Source of the DNA: Amycolatopsis decaplanina DSM 44594 | GTDB lineage: Bacteria; Actinomycetota; Actinomycetes; Mycobacteriales; Pseudonocardiaceae | Length of the DNA: 64,000 nt | Direction: 5' to 3' | Assembly (NCBI RefSeq): GCF_000342005.1 | Contig: NZ_AOHO01000028.1 | Location: 225,537 to 289,536 of the forward strand | Part shown: piece by piece, positions 17,928 to 25,972 of the stretch | How the letters are laid out: each line of letters starts with the position of its first letter | Numbering within the stretch: position 1 is the stretch's first letter | Notes under the pieces: model-generated | Told to the model about the DNA's origin: nothing | What the model saw: the letters and a program-made list of their open reading frames with translations, nothing else | The model's database searches: none | Made by a program: the position numbers and the translations under genes

Positions 17928-20900
17928 CGGCCGCCTCCCGCCCGAGTGTGAAGACTTCGCGCAGCGAATCGGTGGACAGCTCCGTGAGCCAGTCCTCCCC
18001 GTCGGTGACGACGAGGTCGGCCAGTGCCTCCTTCTTGGTGATGACGGCGTCGATCCGCTCCTCGATGGTGCCGGGGCAGACGAACTTCCGCACCTGGACG
18101 CTGCGCCGCTGGCCGATGCGGAAGGCACGGTCGGTGGCCTGTTCCTCGACCGCGGGATTCCACCACCGGTCGAGATGCAGGACGTGGGTGGCCGCGGTGA
18201 GCGTCAGTCCCGCTCCCCCGGTCTTCAACGACGCGAGCAGGATCGGCGGGCCCTCGCCCGATTGGAAGTGCTCGACGATCGAGTCGCGGCGCCGCTGCGG
18301 AAGGCCTCCGTGCAGGAACGCGATCTTCGCGTTCAGCCTGTGCGAAAGATGCGGCACGAGCAGGTGACCGAACTCGGCGAACTGGGTGAAGCACAGCGCG
18401 CGGTCGCCCGATTCCAGGATCTCCGCCAGGAGTTCTTCGAGCCGGTTGACCTTGCCGGAGCGATGCCCGATCGGCGAACCGTCGTGCAGCAGATGGGCGG
18501 GATGGTTGCAGATCTGCTTGAGCTTGGTGATCGCGGCGAGGATGTTGCCGCGCCGTTTGACCCCGGCGCTGTCGGCGATCTTGGTCATCATCTCGTCCAC
18601 GGTCGCGCGGTACAGCGTCACCTGTTCGCGGGTGAGGCGGTATTCCTGCAGGATCTCGATCTTCTCGGGCAGATCCGCGAGCACGGTGGGATCGGTTTTG
18701 AGGCGCCGCAACAGGAACGGCCGGGTCAGCCGGCGCAGCTCGGTGGCCGCGGCCAGGTCGCCCCGGCGCTCGATGGGCACCTCGAACCGCTCACGGAACT
18801 CCTGCCTGCCACCGAGGACGCCGGGGTTGAGCAGGTCCGAAAGCGACCACAGGTCGGCGAGCCGGTTCTCCACCGGCGTACCGGTCAGCGCGATCCGGTG
18901 CCCGGCGGGGATGCGGCGCAGGGCCTGCGCGGGCCCGGTGTTCTGGTTCTTGACCGCCTGAGCCTCGTCGAGCACGAGCCGATGCCACCGGATGCCCGCG
19001 AGTTCGTCTGCGTCGCGCGCGGCGGTCGAGTAGGTGGTGACGACGAGATCCGCGCCCTCGATCCGCGCGGCCAGCCGCGCGCCGTGCTCTCGATCGGCAC
19101 CGTGATGGAGGTGGACGCGCAGCTCCGGCGCGAACTTGGCCGCTTCGCGCTGCCACGTCCCGAGCAGCGACATCGGGCAGACGAGCAATGTCGGTTCCCT
19201 GTCGTCCTGTGCTCGCTCGATCGTTTCGAGCGCGAGAAGCTGGACGGTCTTGCCGAGTCCCATGTCGTCGGCGAGGCAGGCCCCGAGCCCGATCGACGTC
19301 ATGAACGAAAGCCACGCGACACCGCGGCTCTGGTAGGGCCGCAGGGTCGCCACGAACGCCGGCGGCGTCTCGATCGGTTCGATCGTGCGCTGGACCCGTC
19401 CGGCGAGGAAGTCGTCGATCCAGCCGTCGGTCGTGACCTCGGTGACCGGGAGCGGCGTGTCGTCGAACCCGTGGAGCAGGGCAAGGAGGTCCGCTGGGGT
19501 GGGCAGCGGTGGTTTCTCGCGGTCCGGGTCGCGGCGGAGGTACTCGAGACCGGCGCGCAGCAGTTCGGGGTCCACGCTCACCCAGCGGCCGCGCAACCGG
19601 ACCAGCGACGACTTCGCGGCGGCGAGCCCGGCGAGTTCCTCGTCGGTCAGCGCGTCCTCCCCGACGGCGAGCGCCCAGCGGTAGGAGGCGAGCTGGTGGC
19701 GGCCGAGCCGGTGCACGGCGGCCTGATCGACGGGCGCGCCGCGGACGGACAGCTTGAGCGCGAGCTTCCGCCTGCCGCCCCAGCTCGCCGGGAGCTGGAC
19801 GTCGAACCCGGCCGCGATCAGCTGTTCCGCGCCGCCGTCGAGGAATTCCACGGTTTCGCCGACGGTGAGGTCGTAGACACCCGGTTTCTCGGCCTCGACC
19901 GCGGGGCCGAGCAGCGGCAGCACCCCGGCGGCCCGCTCCAGCTCGGCGGTGAACAGGCCTTCGGGGTCCGTGAACTTCGCTCCCGCCTTGCCGGACCAGA
20001 CGTCCTCGGCCGGGAGCAGGAGGCTGGGATCGGCCGCGGAGCGCAGGAGGAACCGCAGCTGCCACTTGGTCCCGTCGCCGGTCTGGTCGTCCGGGTCGTC
20101 GGCCGGGCCGTGCAAGGTGGGAACCTCGTCGAGTCTGAAGCAGACGGTGCCCTCGGTGAGGTCCGTGTCGCCGATCGCGTCCCAGGCGGCGATGCCCTCG
20201 GCGACGATCCCCATGCGGCCCGGCGCCTGGCCGATCCGGTCGTCGGCGCTCTTCAGCGCATGGAGCCACGACCCGAACGGGCCTTCGCGCCCGTCGCTTT
20301 CCGTGGCATGTCCGGCGGCGGCCAGGCGATCGCGGACCGCGGCGTCGACCAGCGTGTGGAGCGCGTCGGTGACGAGCGCCGCCGGATCCGGTCCGGGGTG
20401 TTCGGCCCGGCCCACCGGCGGGGTGGCCGCGATCAGCGCCCGGAGCGTGACCGCGTCGCCGCCCCGGGCCACCGGCCGCCAGCGCGCCCGCGCCACGATC
20501 TCGTCCCGCACGAGCGTGGGAAGCACCCGGCCGCGGCGCACCAGGTCGTCCGCCAGCCGGACGACGGCTCGGAGGTGGCGGACGGAAGTGCCGTAGCTGA
20601 CCGTGTCGGCCAAGTCCCCCAGCTCCGAGGGGTCGATCAAGAGCGCCGGTACCGACCAGGGTTCCAATGTCGGTTCCTGCTGCGGACGGCCCCGAGCGCC
20701 CAGTTCGGGCGAGGCGACCGGACCGCCGCGCCGCGACGGCAGCACCAGGACGGCCGACGCCGGCTTGCCGGGATGCAGGGCGGTCAGGTGCGCGACCGAC
20801 GCGGCGAACGGATGCGGCCGGACCGCGCTCGACGGCCGCATCGACGTCGTCGCCGGGCGGTCACCGTGTTCGCCCCAGAGCACGATCCCACGGCCACGGG

Positions 20901-20931
20901 ACCACAGGCCGTGCACGACGAGTGACGACAT
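17920..20931 (-). CDS. SNF2-family DEAD/DEAH-like helicase
   Basis: This 1003-residue superfamily 2 ATPase has an N-terminal bacterial SNF2-associated region of about 500 residues. The ATPase core then shows DDMGLGKTVQ (Walker A), VLDEAQAVKN (Walker B-type DEAQ box), ALTGTPVENR (motif III), and the C-terminal motifs LHGGLPQRRRD, LTAATHVLHLDRWWNPAVE and DRAFRIGQ. This is the Rad54/HepA-like translocase architecture, which remodels protein-DNA complexes without strand separation. The start at 20931 follows GGAGGGGAGAAC; an extension to 21000 lacks a ribosome-binding site. It is the first gene of a two-gene operon with the SWIM protein. No regulatory motif was recognised in the short divergent gap to the next gene. 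Confidence 0.9.
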   Translation of the reverse strand: MSSLVVHGLWSRGRGIVLWGEHGDRPATTSMRPSSAVRPHPFAASVAHLTALHPGKPASAVLVLPSRRGGPVASPELGARGRPQQEPTLEPWSVPALLIDPSELGDLADTVSYGTSVRHLRAVVRLADDLVRRGRVLPTLVRDEIVARARWRPVARGGDAVTLRALIAATPPVGRAEHPGPDPAALVTDALHTLVDAAVRDRLAAAGHATESDGREGPFGSWLHALKSADDRIGQAPGRMGIVAEGIAAWDAIGDTDLTEGTVCFRLDEVPTLHGPADDPDDQTGDGTKWQLRFLLRSAADPSLLLPAEDVWSGKAGAKFTDPEGLFTAELERAAGVLPLLGPAVEAEKPGVYDLTVGETVEFLDGGAEQLIAAGFDVQLPASWGGRRKLALKLSVRGAPVDQAAVHRLGRHQLASYRWALAVGEDALTDEELAGLAAAKSSLVRLRGRWVSVDPELLRAGLEYLRRDPDREKPPLPTPADLLALLHGFDDTPLPVTEVTTDGWIDDFLAGRVQRTIEPIETPPAFVATLRPYQSRGVAWLSFMTSIGLGACLADDMGLGKTVQLLALETIERAQDDREPTLLVCPMSLLGTWQREAAKFAPELRVHLHHGADREHGARLAARIEGADLVVTTYSTAARDADELAGIRWHRLVLDEAQAVKNQNTGPAQALRRIPAGHRIALTGTPVENRLADLWSLSDLLNPGVLGGRQEFRERFEVPIERRGDLAAATELRRLTRPFLLRRLKTDPTVLADLPEKIEILQEYRLTREQVTLYRATVDEMMTKIADSAGVKRRGNILAAITKLKQICNHPAHLLHDGSPIGHRSGKVNRLEELLAEILESGDRALCFTQFAEFGHLLVPHLSHRLNAKIAFLHGGLPQRRRDSIVEHFQSGEGPPILLASLKTGGAGLTLTAATHVLHLDRWWNPAVEEQATDRAFRIGQRRSVQVRKFVCPGTIEERIDAVITKKEALADLVVTDGEDWLTELSTDSLREVFTLGREAADG

Positions 20932-21076
20932 GTTCTCCCCTCCGCGGTCTGTTCCCCCAGCATGCCCGGGACCGATCAGCGTCCGGTCAGCGAGGGTCAC
21001 ACCATCGTGTAGCTAGGCGAAGATCGTTTGCTCTTCTAGCCTTATCAGTTCGTCCCCACACGGAAGCGACCATTCG

Positions 21077-22192
21077 ATGACCGACGGAGGAGCACGCGCC
21101 GGCGTGCTGTCGAAACGCGCGCTCGTGATCGCTTCCCACGTCGTGGAGCGGGCCGCGCTCGCCGAAGGCACCGACGAGAACATGGTCGTGGTCGCGCTCT
21201 TCCAGCGGCTGCCCTACTTCGAACGGGAACGCGAGGTCTACGCCAGGATCGCCCGCCGCGCGGCCGTCACCGTCGTCGGGATGGTCGATTCGGGACGCCC
21301 GGACCTGCCGCACGGCGTGACGCCGGTCCTGCTGCGCGCCGATGAGAGCCTCGCCCGCGAATGGTCGGTCGCGGTGCTCACCCCGACCTTCGGCGGTTCG
21401 GTCGTCGCCCAGGACCTCGACGACGTCGACCCGTCCGCGTCCACCGTCGAAGCGGCACGGCGGTTCCAAGGCCGCTGGGGTTTCCGCCGCGACGAGGCCT
21501 ACGCCGAGGTCGTCCGCCTGCGCGACGCGCTCGGCGATCGCCTGCCGCCCACCGCGCGGATCAAGATCGACGAGGTCCTGAACAGCGTGACGACCCCCGC
21601 GGCGGCGCCGGTGGAGAACCGCGCGGAAGCGGCCCTGCGTCACCTCGCCGGGCGGCTGGAACGGCGAGCGCCGGCCAAACCGGAGGAACCGGCACTCGCG
21701 ACCGATCCCGACACCGGACTGGCGACCATGGCCGGGATCTCCGGCTGGCTGGGCGCGTCGACCGACACCGTCCCGCTCGGTCTGATCCTGATCACCGTCG
21801 ACGACCTCGCCGAGGTCGGCAGGCGCCACGGCAACCGGGTCAGGATGCACACCGAACAGAACATCGCGGATCTGATCCGCGAGGATCTGCGCCCGCTGGA
21901 CAAGGCCGTCCGGCTCGGCACCGACGAATTCCTGCTCGTCCAACCCGCATTGGAAGCCGCAGATCTGACCGAACGCAGCCTCCGTCTCGAACGGCGGCTC
22001 GGCGCCCTCCACGCGACCTACCCGTTCGTGGATCTGCACCCGCGGACGACCACCATGCTCACCCGGAGACGGCCGCTGCCCGTGCATTCCCTGCGCGGAC
22101 AGCTGAAGCAGGTGCCGTCGACGGTGTTGTGGCCGCCCAGTCACGGCATGCTCCCGGCGCCGAGCGGCAACGGTTCGACCTGGTTCCACTGA
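21077..22192 (+). CDS. DICT sensory domain plus degenerate GGDEF-like protein
   Basis: The 371-residue cytosolic protein starts with a DICT-type sensory domain (roughly residues 10-125; FQRLPYFERER and GMVDSGRP are characteristic). Its C-terminal half resembles a GGDEF domain: DPDTGLATM, LILITVDDLAEVGRRHG, and RLGTDEFLLVQP at the active-site loop. The signature GG[D/E]EF is replaced by GTDEF, so diguanylate cyclase activity is doubtful, and it could instead be a c-di-GMP or GTP sensor. The reading depends on pattern recognition, and the first domain is the more certain part. ATG at 21077 follows GGAAG. It is divergent from the helicase operon and monocistronic. Confidence 0.7.
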   Translation: MTDGGARAGVLSKRALVIASHVVERAALAEGTDENMVVVALFQRLPYFEREREVYARIARRAAVTVVGMVDSGRPDLPHGVTPVLLRADESLAREWSVAVLTPTFGGSVVAQDLDDVDPSASTVEAARRFQGRWGFRRDEAYAEVVRLRDALGDRLPPTARIKIDEVLNSVTTPAAAPVENRAEAALRHLAGRLERRAPAKPEEPALATDPDTGLATMAGISGWLGASTDTVPLGLILITVDDLAEVGRRHGNRVRMHTEQNIADLIREDLRPLDKAVRLGTDEFLLVQPALEAADLTERSLRLERRLGALHATYPFVDLHPRTTTMLTRRRPLPVHSLRGQLKQVPSTVLWPPSHGMLPAPSGNGSTWFH

Positions 22193-22354
22193 TACGGTCA
22201 TTCCGGCGGAAACCGTCACGGGGATGGCGCGCAGGTCGAGGTGCCGCGACGGCCGGCCAAGGCATTCAGCGCGTGGTGGCGCCGGTCGCCGTCGGACTAC
22301 CCTGCCGGAATGGTCATGCAGAAACTGGGATGAAGGACGTTCCGGGGCGTTGAC

Positions 22355-22783
22355 TCACGGCCACCGCGCTTCGGAAAGCACGCGCGCGGCCTTGAGGAAC
22401 GCCTTGCGGTCGGCGACGGACAGGTGGTCTAGCAGCCGTTCCTCCTGCTCCTGAATCCGGGCTTGAGCCGACCTCCGCGCCGCGCGGCCGGCCTCGGTGA
22501 TCCCCAACAGCCGGACCCGGCGGTCCTTCGGATCCGGCTCGCGGGTGATCAGCCCGTCCTCCTGGAGGGTGTCGAGGGTGCCGATGATCCGGGTCTTGTC
22601 CGCGCCGATCGCCTTGGCGAGCGCGGCCTGCGTGCGGACGGGCCCGTCGTCGAGGGCGCTCAGCACCACGTAACCCCACATAGTCAACCCGTGCTCGGCC
22701 AGCACCGGTGTCTCGGCGTTCATCAGCCGTCGCATCAGCCCGCCGAGCATCGCCGCGAGATCCGGCCTCCCCTGCTCCGCCAT
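22355..22783 (-). CDS. MarR family regulator
   Basis: The 142-residue protein has the winged-helix pattern of MarR repressors, with the recognition helix in KAIGADKTRIIGTLD and the wing DPKDRRVRLLGIT. Dimerising helices flank it, including the C-terminal LLDHLSVADRKAFLKA. ATG at 22783 was chosen as the first in-frame start before the conserved fold; the best ribosome-binding site, GGGAGG, lies rather far upstream, so the start is uncertain. It is divergent from the TIGR03086 gene at 22848. A small palindrome between them is a likely operator, implying autoregulation and control of that gene. Confidence 0.85.
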   Translation of the reverse strand: MAEQGRPDLAAMLGGLMRRLMNAETPVLAEHGLTMWGYVVLSALDDGPVRTQAALAKAIGADKTRIIGTLDTLQEDGLITREPDPKDRRVRLLGITEAGRAARRSAQARIQEQEERLLDHLSVADRKAFLKAARVLSEARWP

Positions 22784-22833
22784 GCGCAGACCATACCGAC
22801 CGGCCTCCCGGAACCGGTTGACGAACTCGTAAG

Positions 22834-22845
22834 CATCTGTAGATG
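22834..22845. promoter_or_regulatory. MarR operator candidate
   Basis: CATCT-GT-AGATG is a perfect 5-base inverted repeat with a 2-base spacer. It lies between the MarR start and the TIGR03086 start, three bases before the ATG at 22848. Its position would block initiation for both genes. Confidence 0.5.
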
Positions 22846-22847
22846 AT

Positions 22848-23489
22848 ATGCGTATGCCTATCGATAACCTTCGCATCCTGGATGCCATCGTGACCCGGAC
22901 CAGCCTGGACCTCGTCACCAAGATCACCCCCGCGGATCTGGCCAAGCCGACCCCGTGCAGCGCCTGGACCCTGCACGGCCTGCTAGCGCACATGGCCACC
23001 CAGCACCACGGCTTCGCCGCCGCGGCCGATGGCGAGAGCCATCCCGACCATTGGCGACTGCTCCCACTGGGCGACGACCCCATCGACACCTACCGCGCCT
23101 CAGTGAACCGGGTGCTGAACGCCTTCGCCGCCCACGACCTCGCCGACCGGAAGTTCGCCCTTCCCGAGTTCTCAACCGAAATCACCTTCACCGCGGAGCA
23201 GGCTCTCGGGTTCCATTTCGTGGACTACCTGGTGCACTCCTGGGACGTGGCCAAAACCCTCGGCCTGCCGGTCGAGTTCCAGAAAGAGGTACTCGACGCC
23301 GGACTGGGGTTCGCCAAGGCGATCCCGAACGGGAAGAGCCGGGACGCACCGGGCGCCGCGTTCGGCCCGGCCGTCGACGCGACAGGACCGTCCGATTTGG
23401 ACACGATCGTCGCCCTGCTGGGCCGCTCCCCGTCGTGGCCGGACCGGATGGTTCCCCAAATGAATCTCACGCCGGCCGTCCGTGAGTGA
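22848..23489 (+). CDS. TIGR03086 family metal-binding protein (DinB/MDMPI-like)
   Basis: The 213-residue protein resembles the actinobacterial TIGR03086 group, a four-helix DinB/maleylpyruvate-isomerase-like fold. Typical features are PCSAWTLHGLLAHMATQH near residue 36, and FVDYLVHSWDVA near residue 125, whose histidines would bind a divalent metal. Relatives use mycothiol as a cofactor or transfer partner; the reaction here is unknown. Two in-frame ATG codons occur at 22848 and 22854. The second would suit a leaderless message if TAGATG just upstream is the -10. It is under the divergent MarR. Confidence 0.75.
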   Translation: MRMPIDNLRILDAIVTRTSLDLVTKITPADLAKPTPCSAWTLHGLLAHMATQHHGFAAAADGESHPDHWRLLPLGDDPIDTYRASVNRVLNAFAAHDLADRKFALPEFSTEITFTAEQALGFHFVDYLVHSWDVAKTLGLPVEFQKEVLDAGLGFAKAIPNGKSRDAPGAAFGPAVDATGPSDLDTIVALLGRSPSWPDRMVPQMNLTPAVRE

Positions 23490-23609
23490 CCACCGCTCCG
23501 TCGGCTCGATGTCGACCGGCATCGGTGTGACGACCGGTGACACGGGACGAGGCGTGGTTCACCGTGAAGGAATGGATCCCCGACCGGCCTGTGGAGCACG
23601 GACCTCGAG

Positions 23610-24491
23610 TCACTCCGTCGCATCGGCGTGATGTTCCCGCACCGACTCGAGTATCCGGGCGGTGACCAAGCCGGGCTTCTCCAAGGAAAGTCCATGGGTG
23701 GCCTTGGGCACGACCTCGACGCGGATATGCGGGCTCAAGGACCCGAGCCGGGCCGCCACCGCGGGAGCGTCATGGATGACGCTGCGTTCGCCGACGACGA
23801 TCCGGGTGGGTACGTCGATCGACGACAACTCGTCATCACCGAACAGGTGCATCTCCGGGAGACGCTGCTTGTACTTGAGCGCGGCCAACAGCAGAGGTCG
23901 CACGGTGTGCCGCACGTCCGGATCTCCTGACGACATCAGTCGGAGGAACCACTTGGGCAGGAACCAGCGGAAGATTTCGCGGAGGCTCCACCAGATGAAG
24001 CTCCGGCCGATCACGCCGAATCCCGCGGCTTCGACGGTGACGACACCGGCGATCCGATCGGTCGTCCGGGAGGCGAGGTTCAGAGCCAGCCAACCGCCTC
24101 TCGAAACACCGGCGAGGTATGCCTTTTCATGACCGGTTCCCGCGAGCACCCCGTCGACGACCTCGGCGAGCCAGTCCGCGCAGTCCTCCGTGGACTCGAT
24201 CGGCGCGGCCTGGATCGATCGCCCGGGTTCGCCGATGGAGTCGACCGCGTGGATCCGGTGCCGGACAGCGAGTTCGGCGATATGCGGATACCAGGACAGT
24301 GACGTGCCCATCCCACCGGAAAGCAGCACGATCGGCGGGCCTTCTTCCGGCCCGCAACTCCGGACCCGGGTGGGGCCGAATCTCGTCTCGATGTCCAGCT
24401 CCTCGGCAGGAACCGGCCATTTCCGCAAGATCGCGTCATAGGTGGCGAAGAACCGCTCTTCCGCATTCTTGTCGATGAACTCCCCCAGCAT
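23610..24491 (-). CDS. alpha/beta hydrolase
   Basis: The 293-residue protein has an HG-type oxyanion loop (LLSGGMG near residue 58), the nucleophile elbow GVSRGGW with Ser near residue 130, an acidic residue in DVPTRIVVG, and the catalytic His in KATHGLS near residue 270. A cap region of about 60 residues rich in Trp and Phe lies between residues 155 and 215. It has no signal peptide. The start follows GAGGAGGTCCG. The gene is divergent from a TetR gene, and a near-perfect palindrome covers the intergenic region next to its start. The substrate is not evident. Confidence 0.85.
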   Translation of the reverse strand: MLGEFIDKNAEERFFATYDAILRKWPVPAEELDIETRFGPTRVRSCGPEEGPPIVLLSGGMGTSLSWYPHIAELAVRHRIHAVDSIGEPGRSIQAAPIESTEDCADWLAEVVDGVLAGTGHEKAYLAGVSRGGWLALNLASRTTDRIAGVVTVEAAGFGVIGRSFIWWSLREIFRWFLPKWFLRLMSSGDPDVRHTVRPLLLAALKYKQRLPEMHLFGDDELSSIDVPTRIVVGERSVIHDAPAVAARLGSLSPHIRVEVVPKATHGLSLEKPGLVTARILESVREHHADATE

Positions 24492-24508
24492 CGGACCTCC
24501 TCGAAGTT

Positions 24509-24530
24509 TTATAGTGCACTTGCACTATAA
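24509..24530. promoter_or_regulatory. TetR operator, perfect palindrome
   Basis: TTATAGTGCA (24509-24518) and TGCACTATAA (24521-24530) form exact 10-base arms separated by CT. The site starts 17 bases upstream of the hydrolase ATG and contains TATAGT on both strands, so it overlaps the likely -10. It is almost certainly the target of the divergent TetR at 24581. Confidence 0.8.
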
Positions 24531-24580
24531 CAGCGGGTGGTCGCCGAGGCCAACACTCGACGACGTGGCAGAGTGATCGC

Positions 24581-25186
24581 GTGCCGAAACGTGTGGACCA
24601 CCAAGAGCGCAGGCGTGAGATCGCGGAGGCGCTCTTCCGGATCGCGGCAGGCCGAGGCCTGCAGGCGGTCACGCTGCGTGCGGTGGCCGCGGAGGCGGGC
24701 ATCTCGATGAACCTGGTCCAGTACTACTTCCCCACCAAGGAAGAGATGCTGGGCTTCGCCTGGCGGCGGATCGTCGAACTGACCATGGAGAACGCCGGGA
24801 AGACCATCGGCGAGGCGATGAAGACCGAGGACGAGCGCACCATCGTGCGCGCCTATCTCACCGCGGTCTTGCCGGAAGGCGAGCGCGGCCGGATGCTCGC
24901 CGCTGTCCAGATCGCGTACTTCGCCGTCGACGTCACGCGCGGAAGCCAAGATCCCGACCAGGAACCGCTTCTGCCCCACCTGGTCCACGCGATCACCGGG
25001 CTGCTCCGGGCGGCCCAGGAGAAAGGCGACGTACCCGCCCGCGTCGACCCCCGTCTGGAGGCCGACGCGCTCGCGACGATGTCCGCCGGCCTCGTCACGG
25101 GAATCCTGGTCGACGCCTACACCGCGGAACGGGCGGCGGAGATCGTCGACTATCGGCTCGACGGAGTATTCAGCGGCGACCGATGA
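24581..25186 (+). CDS. TetR family repressor
   Basis: The 201-residue protein has a TetR DNA-binding domain in residues 8-58 (AEAGISMNLVQYYFPTKEEM covers the turn and recognition helix). The BetI-like C-terminal part contains AYLTAVLPEGERGRML. The start is a GTG at 24581, consistent with the position of the first helix. It is divergent from the hydrolase at 23610-24491, with a perfect 22-bp palindrome next to the latter. Its 3' end overlaps the convergent TetR gene at 25170 by 17 bases. Confidence 0.88.
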   Translation: MPKRVDHQERRREIAEALFRIAAGRGLQAVTLRAVAAEAGISMNLVQYYFPTKEEMLGFAWRRIVELTMENAGKTIGEAMKTEDERTIVRAYLTAVLPEGERGRMLAAVQIAYFAVDVTRGSQDPDQEPLLPHLVHAITGLLRAAQEKGDVPARVDPRLEADALATMSAGLVTGILVDAYTAERAAEIVDYRLDGVFSGDR

Positions 25187-25889
25187 GCGCCTCGATGCCG
25201 TCCAGGATGCGACCGAGACCGAATTCGATGTCGGCGTCCTCGATGCCTTCTTCACCATAGGCCTCGCCGGAAATCACGGCGGCGACGCGCGTGTAGCCCC
25301 GCCCTTCGAGACGTGGCCCCAGAAACGCGCTCAACGCCCGGACCTGTTCAGGCGGGCTCGCGTTCACGTCTCGCAGCAAGGAGGCGGTACTGCGAACCCA
25401 CCCGTCGACCAGTACGGCACAGCGCGTCACGTCCTGGGCGTTCAGCCCTGAATCCGCCATCCCCTCGAGGAAGTTCTCCAGCCACCCCAGCAGATTCGGC
25501 GTACTCGGCGCGCTTCGCACCGGCAGGTCGATCAGCCACGGGTGGCGGCGGCAGCGTTCGAGGAGCGCGCGGGCCCAGGCGGTGACCGCGGCGCGCCAAT
25601 CGCCGGACGACGGTTCCGGCGGCGGCCCCCAAGCCGCTTCGGCCACGAGAACGAGCAGTTCCTCTTTGGAGCTCAGATACCGGTAGAGCGCGTTCGCGGT
25701 GATGCCGAGACGTTTGGCGATCGACGGCATGGACAGCGCCGCGTAACCCTCCGCGTCGGCCTGCGCGATGGCCGCGTCGACGATCTGCTCGTGGCTGTAT
25801 CCCGGTTTCGGTCCCCGCCGGGGCGCCGGGGCGTGCCCCCACGCCAGCGCGGTGCCCGGCGGCAGCAACTCGATCTTGACGTCGTCCAT
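25170..25889 (-). CDS. TetR family repressor with N-terminal extension
   Basis: The 239-residue protein has about 30 residues before the TetR helix-turn-helix (SIAKRLGITANALYRYLSSK). The C-terminal domain matches the TetR_C type of tetracycline-class repressors (HPWLIDLPVRSAPSTPN). The frame is open to 25928; ATG 25889 was chosen as the shorter form because the stretch before it overlaps the operator repeats. No strong ribosome-binding site is visible. It is divergent from the carotenoid oxygenase gene, which is its probable target. It overlaps the convergent TetR by 17 bases. Confidence 0.85.
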   Translation of the reverse strand: MDDVKIELLPPGTALAWGHAPAPRRGPKPGYSHEQIVDAAIAQADAEGYAALSMPSIAKRLGITANALYRYLSSKEELLVLVAEAAWGPPPEPSSGDWRAAVTAWARALLERCRRHPWLIDLPVRSAPSTPNLLGWLENFLEGMADSGLNAQDVTRCAVLVDGWVRSTASLLRDVNASPPEQVRALSAFLGPRLEGRGYTRVAAVISGEAYGEEGIEDADIEFGLGRILDGIEALIGRR

Positions 25890-25918
25890 CGGGGCATTGT
25901 TGCACCCGAAACCGGTAA

Positions 25919-25950
25919 AGGCATACACTGTTCATGGCATACACAGTTAC
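25919..25950. promoter_or_regulatory. double operator between TetR and carotenoid oxygenase
   Basis: Two direct copies of GGCATACAC(T/A)GTT, 16 bases apart (25920 and 25936), also create an inverted pair ACTGT (25927-25931) and ACAGT (25943-25947). The block is AT-rich and sits 23 bases upstream of the oxygenase start. Two tandem copies suggest cooperative binding by the divergent TetR. Confidence 0.65.
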
Positions 25951-25972
25951 TTCCTGAGTTGGGGGATCGACC

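Noticed and set aside
17587..20925. 1112-codon forward open frame opposite the SNF2 helicase
   Set aside because: It is an antisense shadow of the helicase gene caused by high GC at third positions; the product is Arg/Gly-rich with no family features, and the helicase has a full set of motifs.
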